64,000 nt of DNA from Schleiferia thermophila (GTDB taxonomy: Bacteria; Bacteroidota; Bacteroidia; Flavobacteriales; Schleiferiaceae): positions 698,513 through 762,512 of the forward strand of contig NZ_QPJS01000001.1 of assembly GCF_003337435.1 (NCBI RefSeq), given 5' to 3'. A program made the translations under genes and the position numbers. The notes under the pieces were generated by a model, which was given only the letters and a program-made list of their open reading frames with translations, ran no database searches and was not told the DNA's origin. Numbering within the stretch: the first letter of the stretch is position 1; the number at the start of each line of letters is the position of its first letter. This document shows positions 1-9,337 of the stretch, piece by piece.

Positions 1-426
1 GCGTTCTTCAAAGGACCGGAATATCATCCCGCTGCCAAATTGCTCATAATAATTTCCTACGGTGACATCCAGTCCATCTTTTTCAAATCTGAGAAAGCGA
101 AAAGGAATACCTTCTCCTCTGAAACCTTCAGGGAGCCCTAGCAAATTGTTTTGATAATTTTCATAACGCAAACCAGCAGAAAAACTGCCCTGAGTATAGA
201 TGAAGTTGGCAAAACCAGCTGCCAACAAGCGCTCTCTTGGAAAAAATTCACCCGTAGGATCGATGGCCTCATCTCTGAAATAGTATTGCACATCGGTCTG
301 AAAATTTCCGTGAAGTTCGCCTTTTGGGGGATCATTTTGTGCAATTAGCCTAAGATTAACGAAACACAGGTATAAAAATATGGTGTAGCCGTTTTTCAAT
401 TCAGATAGTTTTATCAGCACAAACAT
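1..426 (-). CDS. DUF6029 family beta-barrel protein (5' part, gene runs off left edge)
   Basis: Translating the minus strand from the ATG at 426 gives 142 uninterrupted codons to the window edge. A signal peptide ends near LRLIAQND, followed by a barrel-like stretch with the motif GNYYEQFGSGMIFRSFEER. That motif is, from memory, typical of the Bacteroidota family DUF6029, whose members are probably outer-membrane proteins of unknown role. A TTG nine codons downstream (397-399) would give a more compact signal peptide (LKNGYTIFLYLCFVNLRLIAQ), so the start is uncertain. It is transcribed divergently from ffh. The 3' end is not in the window. Confidence 0.75.
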   Translation of the reverse strand, partial: MFVLIKLSELKNGYTIFLYLCFVNLRLIAQNDPPKGELHGNFQTDVQYYFRDEAIDPTGEFFPRERLLAAGFANFIYTQGSFSAGLRYENYQNNLLGLPEGFRGEGIPFRFLRFEKDGLDVTVGNYYEQFGSGMIFRSFEER

Positions 427-575
427 AAGTGGTTAGCTTTAAACTAAAAGCGGGTACTCTTCCGGGCTTTGCATTATAAACTGTCCTCAGCAGATGGAAA
501 CTGCTTCTAAAAGTATATACAAAAGCGTGTAAGGTGTTGCATGTATTAAACCACCTCCATATAAATAGCGATCAA

Positions 576-583
576 TACCTTTG
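576..583 (+). promoter_or_regulatory. Probable -7 promoter element for ffh
   Basis: TACCTTTG matches the Bacteroidota -7 consensus TAnnTTTG and ends 19 bases before the ffh ATG, predicting a leader of roughly 14 bases. I see no TTTG at the usual distance upstream, so only half of the promoter is supported. Confidence 0.45.
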
Positions 584-602
584 CAGCCCAAAAAATCCGA
601 AA

Positions 603-1931
603 ATGTTTGAGAATCTTTCAGACAAAATTGATAAAGCTCTGCACATACTCAAAGGTCATGGAAAAATCACAGAAGTCAATGTCGCAGATACCTTGAAAGA
701 AGTCCGCAGAGCCTTGCTCGATGCTGATGTCAACTTCAAGATCGCAAAAGAGTTTACCAATTCTGTTAAAGAAAAAGCCCTTGGACAGAAGGTACTTACC
801 TCTCTGCAACCCGGGCAACTTCTTGTCAAAATTATGCGCGATGAAATGGCCGCGCTGATGGGAAGTAAGGCAGCTGATATCAGTTTACAAGGCAATCCAG
901 CTGTTGTACTAATTGCAGGCCTTCAAGGTAGTGGTAAGACTACCTTTTCGGCCAAATTGGCCAATTTTCTGAAGCGAAAAAAAGGCCGCAATCCAATGCT
1001 TGTGGCAGCTGACGTGTATCGACCAGCAGCCATTGACCAGCTTAAAGTATTGGGCGAACAAATTCAGGTTCCGGTTTTTGCCATCGAGGGCAATAAAAAT
1101 CCAGTAGAAATCGCCCAAAAAGGTATAGAACATGCAAAAACTCTAGGCCACAATGTGGTAATTGTGGATACAGCCGGCCGTCTGTCAGTGGACCAGGAAA
1201 TGATGGATGAAATTGCACGGATACACAGGGCAGTGAAACCATCGGAAACCCTCTTTGTGGTCGATGCTATGACAGGTCAGGATGCGGTCAATACAGCCAA
1301 AGCCTTCAATGAGGTACTCGATTTTGACGGAGTTGTTCTGACGAAACTCGATGGCGACACCCGTGGCGGGGCAGCCCTCACCATAAAAGCCACTGTAAAC
1401 AAACCCATTAAATTTGTGGGTACAGGCGAAAAAATGGATGCAATTGACATCTTTCATCCTGACCGTATGGCCGATCGCATTTTGGGAATGGGTGATGTAG
1501 TGTCGCTGGTAGAAAGAGCCCAGGAACAGTACAATGAGGAAGAAGCACGAAGACTCAACAAAAAAATTGCGACCAATAAGTTTGACTTCGAGGACTTTTT
1601 CAGCCAGATTCAGCAAATAAAGAAAATGGGCAATGTAAAAGACCTCATGGGTATGCTTCCAGGTATGAATAAAGTAATGAAAAATATTGACATCGACGAA
1701 AATGCTTTTAAACACATCGAGGCCATCATCCAGTCCATGACTCCTCAGGAGCGCAGAAATCCGGAAATTCTCAATGGCTCACGGAAAAAGCGAATTGCCA
1801 TGGGTAGTGGACGCGACATTTCAGAAGTAAATAAGCTCATTAAACAATTTGAAGATATGAAGAAAGTAATGAAAATCATGCAGTCAGGGGGTCCCAGAGG
1901 ATTGACCGGGCTGATGCGTGGAATGCGTTAA
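603..1931 (+). CDS. ffh: Signal recognition particle protein Ffh
   Basis: 442-residue GTPase that binds signal sequences of nascent membrane proteins and delivers ribosomes to FtsY. The order is an N-terminal helical bundle (about 1-85), a G domain with GLQGSGKTT, DVYRPAA, DTAGR and TKLD, and a methionine-rich M domain ending GLTGLMRGMR that binds signal peptides and SRP RNA. Length is normal. The frame is open 23 codons further upstream, but the ATG at 603 gives the family's usual N-terminus (MFENLSDKIDKAL) and sits just behind a -7 promoter element. folD follows 14 bp downstream, so the two are probably cotranscribed. No SRP RNA gene was recognised in the window. Confidence 0.97.
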   Translation: MFENLSDKIDKALHILKGHGKITEVNVADTLKEVRRALLDADVNFKIAKEFTNSVKEKALGQKVLTSLQPGQLLVKIMRDEMAALMGSKAADISLQGNPAVVLIAGLQGSGKTTFSAKLANFLKRKKGRNPMLVAADVYRPAAIDQLKVLGEQIQVPVFAIEGNKNPVEIAQKGIEHAKTLGHNVVIVDTAGRLSVDQEMMDEIARIHRAVKPSETLFVVDAMTGQDAVNTAKAFNEVLDFDGVVLTKLDGDTRGGAALTIKATVNKPIKFVGTGEKMDAIDIFHPDRMADRILGMGDVVSLVERAQEQYNEEEARRLNKKIATNKFDFEDFFSQIQQIKKMGNVKDLMGMLPGMNKVMKNIDIDENAFKHIEAIIQSMTPQERRNPEILNGSRKKRIAMGSGRDISEVNKLIKQFEDMKKVMKIMQSGGPRGLTGLMRGMR

Positions 1932-1945
1932 AAATTCAATGGTCC

Positions 1946-2824
1946 ATGATTTTACTCGATGGCATAAAAACCTCTCAGGAACTTCGTACCGAAATCGCAA
2001 CGGAAGTAAACAATATCGTTCAAAATGGAGGAAAAAGACCACATTTGGCTGCTGTTTTAGTTGGCAATAATGGTGCTTCAGTTACCTATGTAAATGCCAA
2101 AATCAAGGCTTGTGAAGAAGTAGGTTTTACCTCTACTTTGATTAAGCTTTCGGATACTATTTCAGAATCAGAACTACTCCTCGAGGTTGAAAAACTAAAC
2201 AGTGACCCAGAGATTGACGGGTTTATTGTACAACTTCCCCTCCCGTTGCAGATCGACGAAAAAAAAATAATCCTCTCCATCAGGCCAGAAAAAGATGTGG
2301 ATGGTTTCCATCCGGAAAATGTCGGTCGAATGGCTCTTGGTATGCCCTGTTTTATACCCGCTACACCAGCCGGTATCATAGAGCTGCTGGACCGTTACAA
2401 TATCGAAACTGGAGGAAAACACTGCGTAGTTTTGGGTAGAAGCCATATAGTAGGCCAACCCATTTCCTTGCTAATGGCCAGAAATACATATCCGGGCAAC
2501 AGCACAGTGACCCTTTGCCACAGCCATACGCGGCACCTCAGTGAAATCGTCCGCACGGCTGATATTCTGATTGCTGCTGTCGGACGGCCAAATTTTGTAA
2601 CTGCTGATATGGTAAAAGAAGGCGTAGTCGTGATTGACGTGGGCATTACAAGGGTGGTAGATAAAACCAAGAAATCAGGATATCGAATTGTTGGCGATGT
2701 AGATTTTGACAGCGTCAGCCAAAAGGCTGCCTTTATCACTCCCGTGCCTGGTGGGGTCGGACCCATGACCATCGTTTCCCTGCTCAAAAATACTCTTAAA
2801 GCCGCCAGAGGAAAAAAAGCCTGA
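1946..2824 (+). CDS. folD: Bifunctional methylenetetrahydrofolate dehydrogenase/cyclohydrolase
   Basis: Cytosolic enzyme that converts 5,10-methylene-THF via 5,10-methenyl-THF to 10-formyl-THF with NADP, feeding purine and formyl-methionine synthesis. The 292-residue length is typical. The cyclohydrolase Y-x-x-x-K pair is visible as Y48 and K52 in VTYVNAK. Other family signatures are PEKDVDGFHPEN, the nucleotide-binding GRSHIVGQP and the C-terminal PVPGGVGPMTI. It starts 14 bp after ffh and is followed 66 bp later by glgE on the same strand. The link to ffh is probably only cotranscription. Confidence 0.96.
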   Translation: MILLDGIKTSQELRTEIATEVNNIVQNGGKRPHLAAVLVGNNGASVTYVNAKIKACEEVGFTSTLIKLSDTISESELLLEVEKLNSDPEIDGFIVQLPLPLQIDEKKIILSIRPEKDVDGFHPENVGRMALGMPCFIPATPAGIIELLDRYNIETGGKHCVVLGRSHIVGQPISLLMARNTYPGNSTVTLCHSHTRHLSEIVRTADILIAAVGRPNFVTADMVKEGVVVIDVGITRVVDKTKKSGYRIVGDVDFDSVSQKAAFITPVPGGVGPMTIVSLLKNTLKAARGKKA

Positions 2825-2890
2825 CTCCGGCACATCAAACCAGGTCATTTAGTAAAAAATTGTTTTTTTGCCGGCTCTAATGCTGATATC

Positions 2891-4852
2891 ATGTTTATAC
2901 CGGACTTCAGACCCTCAAGGGCGGTAATTGCAGCTGTACGACCTTCTATAGACTGCGGAAGATACTTCATCAAAAGGACTCAAGGTGAAACAGTAGATCT
3001 GTACGCTGCTGTATTTGCCGATGGGCACGATGTGGTGCAGGCGGAAGTTCTCTATCGCCATGAAAGCGAAACAGAATGGCGCATTGCACGCCTTGTTCAC
3101 ACAGTTAATGATGATTGGTTCGGACAGTTTGTGGTCGAAAAACAGAGATTCTATGAATACAAAGTCAGGGCATGGGTCGACTATGCGCTCAACTGGCAAC
3201 AAGGACTGATAAAAAAAGTACAGGACGGACAACATGTAGAGGTCGAACTGCACGATGGTCTTCCTTTACTAAAGGATGTCCTGAAACTGATACAAGAAGT
3301 AAACGACCAGGACAACTACAAGCAGCTTACCCTCATACTAGATGCCATTGAAAACGGGCATTATTTGAATTCCCTAAGTTTGGCCACCAGTACGGCACTC
3401 AAAGAAATACTTACCCAATACCCTACAAGAAAAAATTCTGTTGAAAGCCAAACGTTTAAAATATGGGTGGATAGGCCAAAGGCCGGTTTTAGCTCCTGGT
3501 ATGAATTTTTTCCGCGTTCAGCTTCACCAACAAAGGGAAGGCATGGCACATTTAAAGATTGCGAGGCTTTACTACCTCGAATTGCCGATCTGGGATTCGA
3601 TGTGCTGTATTTTCCCCCAATTCATCCCATTGGCGAAATAAATCGCAAAGGGAAAAACAATGCTGTGACCAGTAAACCCGGCGAACCCGGCTCGCCATGG
3701 GCTATAGGTTCGCGTTTTGGTGGCCATGATGCCATACATCCGGAACTCGGTACCCTGGAAGATTACAAAAATCTCATTGCCAAAGCTAAAGAATTTGGAA
3801 TTGAGATAGCAATGGACCTGGCTTTTCAATGTGCACCCGACCACCCCTATGTAAAAGAGCATCCTGACTGGTTTGTCATCAAGTCCGATGGCAGCATTCA
3901 ATATGCCGAAAACCCTCCGAAAAAATATCAGGATATCTATCCATTTAATTTTGAATGCGATGATTGGCAAGGTCTGTGGCAAGAATTGCTAAGGGTGGTC
4001 CTGTATTGGATAGATCAAGGGGTCACCATATTCCGAGTGGACAATCCCCACACCAAACCATTTCGTTTCTGGGAATGGCTGATCGGTCAAGTCCACAGGG
4101 ACCACCCCGATATCATTTTCCTCAGCGAGGCATTTACACGGCCCAAGATTATGCACGAACTGGCCAAACTTGGATTCACCCAATCCTACACATACTTTTG
4201 CTGGAGAAACTCAAAAGCAGAACTTACCGAATACCTTACTGAACTCACCACCACTGAACAGAGAGAATTCTTCAGACCCAATTTTTGGCCTAATACACCT
4301 GACATCAACCCTTGGAATCTTCAAAGTGGCAATGAAAGCCTCAGGATGGTCAGGCTGTTTCTGGCAGCAACATTATCTTCAAATTACGGCATTTACGGGC
4401 CGGTGTACGAATATGGAATACACGAACCCTATCCCGGTAAAGAAGAATATCTGAACAGTGAAAAATATGAAATTTATCATTGGGACTGGTCAAAAGAAAC
4501 CCGTCTGACGGTACTCATTCGCCTCATTAATCAAATACGAAAGAGTTATACAGCATTCCAGACCACCTACAATCTTCAATTTTGCCCGGTAAACGATGAT
4601 CAGTTGCTAGCCTACTACAAAGGCAATCCTGATAAAGGTGAGCACTTTCTGATGGTTGTAAACCTTGACCCTTTCAACACTCGACAGGGGATGGTCAGGC
4701 CCCCGTTCGAGAAGATAGGATTATCACCCGGTACACCTCTGTTGATGAAGGATTTTATCACTGGAAATACCTGGACTTGGTATTCAGAGTACAACTATGT
4801 GGCTCTCAACCCAAATGTACCCTTTCACCTGTTTAAAATAACCCGAGCCTGA
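2891..4852 (+). CDS. glgE: Alpha-1,4-glucan:maltose-1-phosphate maltosyltransferase GlgE
   Basis: 653-residue GH13-type enzyme that extends alpha-1,4-glucans with maltose from maltose 1-phosphate. An N-terminal beta domain (about 1-120), a helical insertion and a TIM barrel are followed by a C-terminal beta domain. The probable nucleophile is D384 in FRVDNPHTKP and the probable acid/base E413 in FLSEAF, both in the GlgE arrangement rather than that of ordinary amylases. The stop TGA overlaps the next ATG by one base, so it is translationally coupled to hemJ. The trehalose-side partners (TreS, maltokinase) and GlgB are not in this window, so which pathway supplies the substrate is unknown. Confidence 0.93.
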   Translation: MFIPDFRPSRAVIAAVRPSIDCGRYFIKRTQGETVDLYAAVFADGHDVVQAEVLYRHESETEWRIARLVHTVNDDWFGQFVVEKQRFYEYKVRAWVDYALNWQQGLIKKVQDGQHVEVELHDGLPLLKDVLKLIQEVNDQDNYKQLTLILDAIENGHYLNSLSLATSTALKEILTQYPTRKNSVESQTFKIWVDRPKAGFSSWYEFFPRSASPTKGRHGTFKDCEALLPRIADLGFDVLYFPPIHPIGEINRKGKNNAVTSKPGEPGSPWAIGSRFGGHDAIHPELGTLEDYKNLIAKAKEFGIEIAMDLAFQCAPDHPYVKEHPDWFVIKSDGSIQYAENPPKKYQDIYPFNFECDDWQGLWQELLRVVLYWIDQGVTIFRVDNPHTKPFRFWEWLIGQVHRDHPDIIFLSEAFTRPKIMHELAKLGFTQSYTYFCWRNSKAELTEYLTELTTTEQREFFRPNFWPNTPDINPWNLQSGNESLRMVRLFLAATLSSNYGIYGPVYEYGIHEPYPGKEEYLNSEKYEIYHWDWSKETRLTVLIRLINQIRKSYTAFQTTYNLQFCPVNDDQLLAYYKGNPDKGEHFLMVVNLDPFNTRQGMVRPPFEKIGLSPGTPLLMKDFITGNTWTWYSEYNYVALNPNVPFHLFKITRA

Positions 4853-5400
4853 TGCTATATCTTAAAGCCCTCCACATCATTTTTGTAGTTACGTGGTTTG
4901 CTGGACTTTTTTACATGCCAAGATTGTTGGTGTACATCAGGGAAGCAGATGAAAAAGGGCAAAGTCCTGATGTGCGAAATCAATTGATTCTCATGGCCGA
5001 CCGCTTGCTTTACATCATCACCTGGCCGTCGGCCATACTCACATTCGTATTTGGCAATTGGGTACTTTTCGAGGCGGGATATCACAAAATCATATTTACG
5101 GCACCAGGTTCATGGTTGGCAGTTAAATACGTATTAGTCCTGGTACTGTATGGCTACCACTTTTCTTTAGTTCATATTTTCAGGAAATTAAAAGTCGGTA
5201 AACTCAAAATGACCTCATTTGCATTACGATTATACAACGAAATTCCCACCGTATTGCTGATTGCCATTGTGATGCTTGTAGTGGTTAAATCCAACATTTC
5301 GGCTGTATATGGCATTATTGGGCTTTTCATTCTGATAGCAGTATTAATGACTGCTTCATACCTTTATAGAGCAAATCGCAAAAAGGTGAACCATGAGTAG
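4852..5400 (+). CDS. hemJ: Protoporphyrinogen IX oxidase, HemJ/UPF0093 family
   Basis: Integral membrane protein of 182 residues with four or five hydrophobic segments. The N-terminus LKALHIIFVVTWFAG and the motif RLYNEIPTVLLIAIVMLVVV are characteristic of HemJ, which oxidises protoporphyrinogen IX to protoporphyrin IX in haem synthesis; H8 is the conserved haem-ligand histidine of the family. The start ATG overlaps the glgE stop by one base and the 3' end overlaps the DUF2905 gene by 8 bp. No other haem genes are adjacent, so the assignment rests on the sequence itself. Confidence 0.88.
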   Translation: MLYLKALHIIFVVTWFAGLFYMPRLLVYIREADEKGQSPDVRNQLILMADRLLYIITWPSAILTFVFGNWVLFEAGYHKIIFTAPGSWLAVKYVLVLVLYGYHFSLVHIFRKLKVGKLKMTSFALRLYNEIPTVLLIAIVMLVVVKSNISAVYGIIGLFILIAVLMTASYLYRANRKKVNHE

Positions 5401-5611
5401 GATATTAATTATAATTGGGGTCATTTTACTTCTGGCTGGTATCATATGGTATTTCCTTGAGAAAGTAGGGCTGACATTTCCACCCAGATTACCAGGTGAT
5501 ATCTTAATAAAAAAAGGAAACACAACCATTTATTTTCCAATTGTAAGCTCTATATTAGTTTCAATTATTCTTACTTTATTACTCTATTTAATTTCGCGTT
5601 TTAAATTCTAA
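5393..5611 (+). CDS. DUF2905 family small membrane protein
   Basis: 72-residue protein with two transmembrane helices (about 4-20 and 50-68) joined by the family motif FPPRLPGDILIKKGN. DUF2905 proteins are widespread and of unknown function. Its ATG lies 8 bp inside hemJ, so translation is probably coupled. It is the last gene of the run that starts with ffh. The downstream 130 bp hold a short palindrome (CGCTTTTAAAGCG near 5632) without a T-run, so I do not call a terminator. Confidence 0.85.
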   Translation: MSRILIIIGVILLLAGIIWYFLEKVGLTFPPRLPGDILIKKGNTTIYFPIVSSILVSIILTLLLYLISRFKF

Positions 5612-5716
5612 TTGATAAGAAATATTAAATCGCTTTTAAAGCGAACTGAATGGCAGTTTGCAAAAAAAATCCAGTATTTAATGAAAAGAAAACCTTAATA
5701 AAGGTGATTAAAAGGA

Positions 5717-5724
5717 TACATTTG
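5717..5724 (+). promoter_or_regulatory. Probable -7 promoter element for the polysaccharide gene at 5742
   Basis: TACATTTG fits TAnnTTTG and ends 17 bases before the ATG, giving a predicted leader of about 12 bases. No clear -33 TTTG is present at the right distance. Confidence 0.45.
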
Positions 5725-5741
5725 TGACAAAATCAGTTTAA

Positions 5742-7652
5742 ATGATTGAATTGATACTTCAAAGATTTTCTGACAAGTTTATTTCAAAGTGGTTGATTTT
5801 AATCTTTGATTTACTGATTGTTTTACTTACTTATCCTTTTGCTTACATAGTAAGAAACAATTTTGATTTGCAGAATTTTGATTTAAATCATTTTTCTTTA
5901 TCTCGCTTTCTTTTTTTACTTTCAGTTTACCTGATTTCATTCCTCTACACTCAATCATATAAGGGAGTTATCCGGCAAACTGGACTCAAGGATGCATTTT
6001 CCATTTTCAAAGCTGCCACCATTGCAGTGTTGGGATTGATTTTGCTGAGTTTTATTTTGGATTCTTACAGCCAGAATCATCTATCATTTTCGAGAAATAC
6101 TCTTGTAATTCACTACTTAATTACCTTGTTGTGTCTTCTTTCTATAAGATTTTTAATCAAGTCTGTCTATCTGAGCTTTACAAAATCAGGCAGTGGAATC
6201 AGAAGAATTAGAGTGATTATTTTCGGCTCCGGAGCGATGGGCGAGCTCACCCGGCAGACCCTGTCCAAAGAAGTAGCCAAAACATATGAGGTAGTGGCAT
6301 TTTTGGATGACAATCCTACCAAATGCGGTAAAGTACAGGATGGAATTCCTGTTTTGAAGCCGGATAATGTACTTAATCCTGATTTCATAAAAAGCAGAAG
6401 AATTCATCAGCTTATCATCGCAGTTCAGAACTTATCTATTGAAAGAAAAAAAGCAATAATCGAGGCAGGTGTGGAGCTGGGTCTTAAGGTAAAGGTGGTT
6501 CCACCGGCTAAAAATTGGATTCAAGGGGAGCTCACTTCCAAACAAATCAAAAATGTTCGAATTGAAGACCTGCTCGAGCGGGATCCTATTAAGCTTGACT
6601 CCACCAATGTAATCAAAGAACTGAGGGGCAGAGTCATTTTGATTACCGGTGCTGCTGGCTCAATTGGCAGTGAAATTCTCAGACAAGTGACACATTACAA
6701 ACCTAAGAAAATTGTCGCTGTAGATCAGGCTGAAAGTGCTCTTCATGAGATCTCTCTGGAATTACACCCCTATATTCAAAAGCTCAATGTCTCAGTTGAA
6801 TTCATTATCGCTGATATTAGAGATGAGGGAAGAGTGAAAAATATATTTGAGAAATACAAACCTGAAATTGTGTTTCATGCGGCTGCCTACAAGCACGTTC
6901 CCTTGATGGAATCAAACCCCTACGAAGCTGTCAAAATCAATATTTTCGGTACAAAGTTGATCGCAGACTTTTCCGTCCAATATGGTGTGGAGAAGTTTGT
7001 AATGATCAGTACCGACAAGGCGGTGAATCCTACCAATGTAATGGGTGCTACTAAAAGGGTGGCCGAAATGTATGTGCAATCTCTTCACCAACAAGGCTCA
7101 AGCACCCAGTTTATCACCACCAGATTTGGAAACGTATTGGGCAGTAACGGTAGCGTAGTGCCTCTTTTTAAAAAACAGATTGAAGCTGGTGGTCCCATCA
7201 CCATTACACATCCTGAAATCACCAGGTATTTTATGACCATCCCTGAAGCTTGTAACCTTGTTCTTGAAGCTGGAGCTATGGGGAATGGGGGTGAGATTTT
7301 TGTGTTTGACATGGGTGAATCGGTAAAAATTGTGGATCTGGCTAAGAAAATGATAAAATTGAGTGGACTAACGCTTGGAAAGGATATTGAAATTGTTTTT
7401 ACAGGATTGAGGCCCGGGGAGAAACTCTATGAAGAACTCCTTGCCGACAAGGAAAATAATTTACCAACTCATCATCCCAAAATATTGAAAGCAAAAAACG
7501 CAGGAGTAGATAGCGAGTTACTGGGATATCAGTTAAAAATCCTGGAGCAAAAGCTGGAAGATCACGAAGATTTTTCACTGGTAGCTGTTCTCAAACAAAT
7601 CGTTGAAGAATACAGAAGCAACAATTCTGTTTTTGCCAAACTTGATAAATAG
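5742..7652 (+). CDS. Membrane-bound nucleotide-sugar 4,6-dehydratase (WbpM/CapD/FlaA1 type)
   Basis: 636-residue long-form SDR enzyme of surface polysaccharide synthesis, most likely acting on UDP-GlcNAc. Four N-terminal transmembrane helices (about 15-37, 56-70, 93-108, 120-145) precede a degenerate nucleotide-binding domain (VIIFGSGAMGE) and the catalytic SDR domain with ITGAAGSIGSE at 301-311. The expected SDR tyrosine is replaced by methionine (S423, M434, K438 in STDKAVNPTNVMGATK), as described for the SMK triad of WbpM-type enzymes. Substrate and inverting versus retaining chemistry cannot be read directly. The next gene encodes a Wzi/RemB-like barrel, supporting a role in capsule or exopolysaccharide. 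Confidence 0.9.
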   Translation: MIELILQRFSDKFISKWLILIFDLLIVLLTYPFAYIVRNNFDLQNFDLNHFSLSRFLFLLSVYLISFLYTQSYKGVIRQTGLKDAFSIFKAATIAVLGLILLSFILDSYSQNHLSFSRNTLVIHYLITLLCLLSIRFLIKSVYLSFTKSGSGIRRIRVIIFGSGAMGELTRQTLSKEVAKTYEVVAFLDDNPTKCGKVQDGIPVLKPDNVLNPDFIKSRRIHQLIIAVQNLSIERKKAIIEAGVELGLKVKVVPPAKNWIQGELTSKQIKNVRIEDLLERDPIKLDSTNVIKELRGRVILITGAAGSIGSEILRQVTHYKPKKIVAVDQAESALHEISLELHPYIQKLNVSVEFIIADIRDEGRVKNIFEKYKPEIVFHAAAYKHVPLMESNPYEAVKINIFGTKLIADFSVQYGVEKFVMISTDKAVNPTNVMGATKRVAEMYVQSLHQQGSSTQFITTRFGNVLGSNGSVVPLFKKQIEAGGPITITHPEITRYFMTIPEACNLVLEAGAMGNGGEIFVFDMGESVKIVDLAKKMIKLSGLTLGKDIEIVFTGLRPGEKLYEELLADKENNLPTHHPKILKAKNAGVDSELLGYQLKILEQKLEDHEDFSLVAVLKQIVEEYRSNNSVFAKLDK

Positions 7653-7681
7653 GTTTTCTTTACATCCAAAATTTTCTTGTC

Positions 7682-9337
7682 ATTAGCAGGAATCTGTACA
7701 CACTGATATTTGCTGTTTCTGTGCTGTGTGCCCATGCTCAATCTGTGCAAGAGGGCCGGTACGAATTTCATCCGATGAATCAGGAGACTAAAGTCATGCT
7801 GTATCGTTTGCTCGACACACTTGAAAATCAACACTCCTCTATATGGCCTCAACGTAGGAGCTTTGTGACCAACAACAAAAGTGAATTACATCAATTCTAC
7901 AACAGCAATCCAAATTCCCCCCTTCAGCAGAAAACCGCCAACTGGATAGATAGAAAACTTCTGCGGGAAGATTTGATTTTTGTGGAAGGTGTGGATTACA
8001 GTTTTTACATAAATCCTGTATTAAACCTCATGATAGGACGTGACAAGTACACTAGCAGGTCTACCTATCTGAATTCCAGGGGTGTGGTAGTAGATGGACG
8101 TATTGGCAAAGACATAACATTTCAAACTACATTCATTGAGTCACAAGGCTATATGTCCGAATTTTTTAACGAATATTACAGAAGCAAAGGCTCTGCATTG
8201 GGCTGGACACTTCACAGGGGGTATAGTCGGACTGGATTCGATTTCCCCTTCTCGGTGGGACAAGTGGCATACAATGCGGGTCGGTATTTCAATTTCAGTG
8301 CCGGCCATGGCAATCACTTTTTCGGAGAAGGGTACAGATCCTTATTTCTGGACGATCATACCATACCGTATGGATTTTTCAGAATTGAAACCGATGTTTG
8401 GAAATTTCGATACATCAATCTTTTTACTGTAATGAGTGACATTACAAGAGCCAATATGACCTCAGGCCGATATTTACCTAAATATGGAGCCATTCACTAT
8501 CTGAGCTGGAACATCTCTAAAAGATTCAACCTTTCCCTTTTTGAAAGCATGATCATTGGCTCCGATACCATGGGAATTCAACGGGGTTTTGATATCAACT
8601 ATTTGAATCCGATAATTCTGTACAGAGCTTTGGAGGCCAATAGAGGATTTAACATGGGAAATGCAATGATCGGGGTGGCTGCTTCCTATGCAGTGAAAAA
8701 GAGGCTCAAAGTGTACACTCAGGTCGCCTTTGACGACTTTTCTTTTGAAGGCATCAGAAACCTGCGAGCCGGTCACTTCCTCAACTTTTTTGCCTGGCAA
8801 GTGGGAGTAAGAAATACGGAGACTTTTGGAGTGAAAAACCTCTTTTGGTTGGCTGAACTCAATCAAGCGAGGCCCTTTATGTATTCACACCGCAGTACCA
8901 TTTCAAACTATGAGCATCTGGGTCTTCCCCTTGCTCATCCTTGGGAAACTAATTTTCAAGAATTCATCTTTATGACACACTACACCTACCACAGGTGGGA
9001 AGTACAGGCGAAAGTAAATTTCGGTTTTCGGGGAACAGATACCTCGGATGCCAATTGGGGGAATGACATCCGACGATCATATGAAGATTTGGGCAACGGC
9101 TTATTGGGGTACTTTGTTGGTTCACCCGCTAGAAGAAATATTTATCAAGCCTCTATCAGAGTTGGTTTTATCCTTCAACCTATTGTAAATATGAGACTGG
9201 AAGCGAGTTACTTCTTCAGGGGAGAAAACTTTTCGCAAGAGCATCCTTCATTCAATGCCTATCAGTCTAACTGGTTTACCGTAGGGATTCGCACTGCCTT
9301 ATTCGGCTGGAAGGACGACTTTGCCCTCATTCGATAA
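7682..9337 (+). CDS. Outer-membrane beta-barrel protein, Wzi/RemB-like; no ATG start
   Basis: About 551 residues. The mature part is rich in alternating aromatic and polar strands and contains AGHGNHFFGEGYRSLFL, which I associate with the RemB gliding/Wzi capsule-assembly group of Bacteroidota. No ATG exists between the preceding stop and the mature domain. A GTG at 7721 would start inside the signal peptide, whereas reading back in frame gives ISRNLYTLIFAVSVLCAHAQ, a complete signal peptide beginning at an ATT (7682); a frame stop lies at 7646. I therefore set the start at 7682 with low certainty. The 3' end overlaps the convergent lipoprotein gene by 11 bp. It probably anchors or exports the polysaccharide made with the upstream dehydratase. 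Confidence 0.7.
   Translation: MSRNLYTLIFAVSVLCAHAQSVQEGRYEFHPMNQETKVMLYRLLDTLENQHSSIWPQRRSFVTNNKSELHQFYNSNPNSPLQQKTANWIDRKLLREDLIFVEGVDYSFYINPVLNLMIGRDKYTSRSTYLNSRGVVVDGRIGKDITFQTTFIESQGYMSEFFNEYYRSKGSALGWTLHRGYSRTGFDFPFSVGQVAYNAGRYFNFSAGHGNHFFGEGYRSLFLDDHTIPYGFFRIETDVWKFRYINLFTVMSDITRANMTSGRYLPKYGAIHYLSWNISKRFNLSLFESMIIGSDTMGIQRGFDINYLNPIILYRALEANRGFNMGNAMIGVAASYAVKKRLKVYTQVAFDDFSFEGIRNLRAGHFLNFFAWQVGVRNTETFGVKNLFWLAELNQARPFMYSHRSTISNYEHLGLPLAHPWETNFQEFIFMTHYTYHRWEVQAKVNFGFRGTDTSDANWGNDIRRSYEDLGNGLLGYFVGSPARRNIYQASIRVGFILQPIVNMRLEASYFFRGENFSQEHPSFNAYQSNWFTVGIRTALFGWKDDFALIR

Noticed and set aside
1185-1715. 176-codon minus-strand frame
   Set aside because: Antisense to the conserved G and M domains of ffh.
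5628-5646. Palindrome CGCTTTTAAAGCG after the DUF2905 gene as a terminator
   Set aside because: Loop is too small and no T-run follows.
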